NCBI GenBank assembly: GCA_026397725.1
Contig: JAPLUI010000312.1
Coordinates: 1-64,000 of the forward strand
DNA length: 64,000 nucleotides
Source: Verrucomicrobiota bacterium
GTDB taxonomy: Bacteria > Verrucomicrobiota > Verrucomicrobiia > Verrucomicrobiales > Akkermansiaceae
Direction: 5' to 3'
This document shows, one piece after another, positions 63,454 to 64,000 of this stretch. Made by a program: the position numbers and the translations under genes. Under the pieces are notes generated by a model, which was given only the letters and a program-made list of their open reading frames with translations, did no database searches and was not told the DNA's origin. Every line of letters begins with the position of its first letter. The first letter of the stretch is position 1.

Positions 63454-64000
63454 TCACGGGACGAACCGCTGTTTTCGGCATGAGTAGAATGGCAACAGGA
63501 CAGCGGCACCGTTAGTGTCAGAATGGGTGCCGAGGTAGTGGTTCATCAACTGCTGCAGCGCGGCAGGATTATTCCGGAAACGGGCAATTTGCCTGATTAA
63601 CCTGTCAGCAATCCTGCGGCGACGACTACGCAGGCGATGGCAGTTCAGGCCTACCACCTTGATAGTATAGTCAGCTCTGCTGTGATCGGGAGTTCCAGGA
63701 TTTGCCTTGGGGGTAACCCGCCCATCCAGAAGATAGCTGAACTTGCGTTCACAATACACCTCTCTTGGCGAAATAAAGTCGGCGTATGAGAAATGCCTGT
63801 GGGCTGTTATGTATTGATCCTTGAAGTGCCCGCACGACGCATCTTGCCCGGCGCTCCTGGATTTATCGGTATCGCCCTGACAAGAAGCAATCAGATTGTT
63901 GTAGTCGTAAATGCGTGCCGGATTAGCGCCTATGCCACTCTTCGGCTCAACATGTTCTATGTGGCGATTCAGTTCTCCGAGCGAACCCTCACAATATCCG
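63454..64000 (-). CDS. PtuB-like HNH endonuclease (TIGR02646 type), 5' end outside the window
   Basis: 182 codons are visible; the frame stays open to the right edge. It begins GYCEGSLGELNRHIEHVEPK, where YCE and IEHxxPKS are the HNH core, followed by YDYNNLIASCQGD and CGHFKDQYI with zinc-ligand Cys/His, YCERKFSYLLDGRV, and the C-terminal helix LNCHRLRSRRRRIADRLIRQ. This is the pattern of the TIGR02646 HNH family that includes PtuB of the Septu defence system and retron-linked nucleases. The partner ATPase (PtuA-like), if present, would lie beyond 64000. The gene is upstream of the rhuM-hsdM remnants. Confidence 0.75.
   Translation of the reverse strand, partial: GYCEGSLGELNRHIEHVEPKSGIGANPARIYDYNNLIASCQGDTDKSRSAGQDASCGHFKDQYITAHRHFSYADFISPREVYCERKFSYLLDGRVTPKANPGTPDHSRADYTIKVVGLNCHRLRSRRRRIADRLIRQIARFRNNPAALQQLMNHYLGTHSDTNGAAVLLPFYSCRKQRFVP

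Overview
The window looks like a GC-rich chromosome segment from a Verrucomicrobiota bacterium (class Verrucomicrobiae is the best guess). The reasons are a PEP-CTERM sorting tail, very long secreted proteins with autotransporter-associated beta-strand repeats, HzsA-like PD40/cytochrome proteins, an SHD1-domain hydrolase, a Tat-exported Gfo/Idh/MocA oxidoreductase, and many short palindromic repeats. This is an inference from gene content; there is no rRNA here to confirm it. No rRNA, tRNA or CRISPR array was seen.

Layout. 1-8.5 kb is a decayed accessory region: an SHD1 hydrolase and a large RCC1-repeat secreted protein stand among fragments of other genes (a CARDB-type secreted protein end, a broken parDE-like pair, the C-terminal two thirds of another secreted protein). 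Four copies of a 29-base repeat lie here, three of them exactly at the broken ends. 8.2-23.6 kb is mostly housekeeping: two zinc-ribbon/membrane proteins, ruvA, a vanadium haloperoxidase with a PEP-CTERM tail, a small zincin metalloprotease, an RlmM-like methyltransferase, an EF-hand lipoprotein, rpoN, an ftsB/divIC-like gene, smc, and a complete queF-queC-queE-queD cluster for the queuosine precursor preQ1.

23.6-33 kb is again accessory and decayed: an HzsA-like protein, a mosaic of secreted-protein fragments, a CapA fragment, a possible group II intron relic, a lipoprotein bracketed by a 100-base repeat, and a glycosidase-type gene that has lost its middle. 33-40.4 kb holds a Gfo/Idh/MocA oxidoreductase, a prepilin peptidase, two tandem glutamate racemase genes, 5-formyltetrahydrofolate cyclo-ligase and a XerC/D recombinase.

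40.5-61.6 kb is one long minus-strand block of exported proteins that reads like a polysaccharide-use locus. Transcribed from right to left it encodes an SGNH esterase, a GH29 alpha-L-fucosidase, an HzsA-like di-haem protein, a beta-propeller lipoprotein, a giant HzsA-like/FGE-fold/Ig fusion, a sialate-O-acetylesterase-type protein, and two tandem polysaccharide deacetylases fused to beta-strand repeats. A likely job is removing acetyl and fucosyl groups from a complex, fucose-containing glycan outside the cytoplasm. 61.7-64 kb is the edge of a damaged defence island: hsdM without its proper end, a RhuM gene cut short by a small inverted-repeat element, and the C-terminal part of a PtuB-like HNH nuclease running off the window.

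Recurring theme: gene fragments in this window tend to end inside short dispersed palindromic repeats, which suggests that repeat-mediated deletion has shaped the accessory regions.
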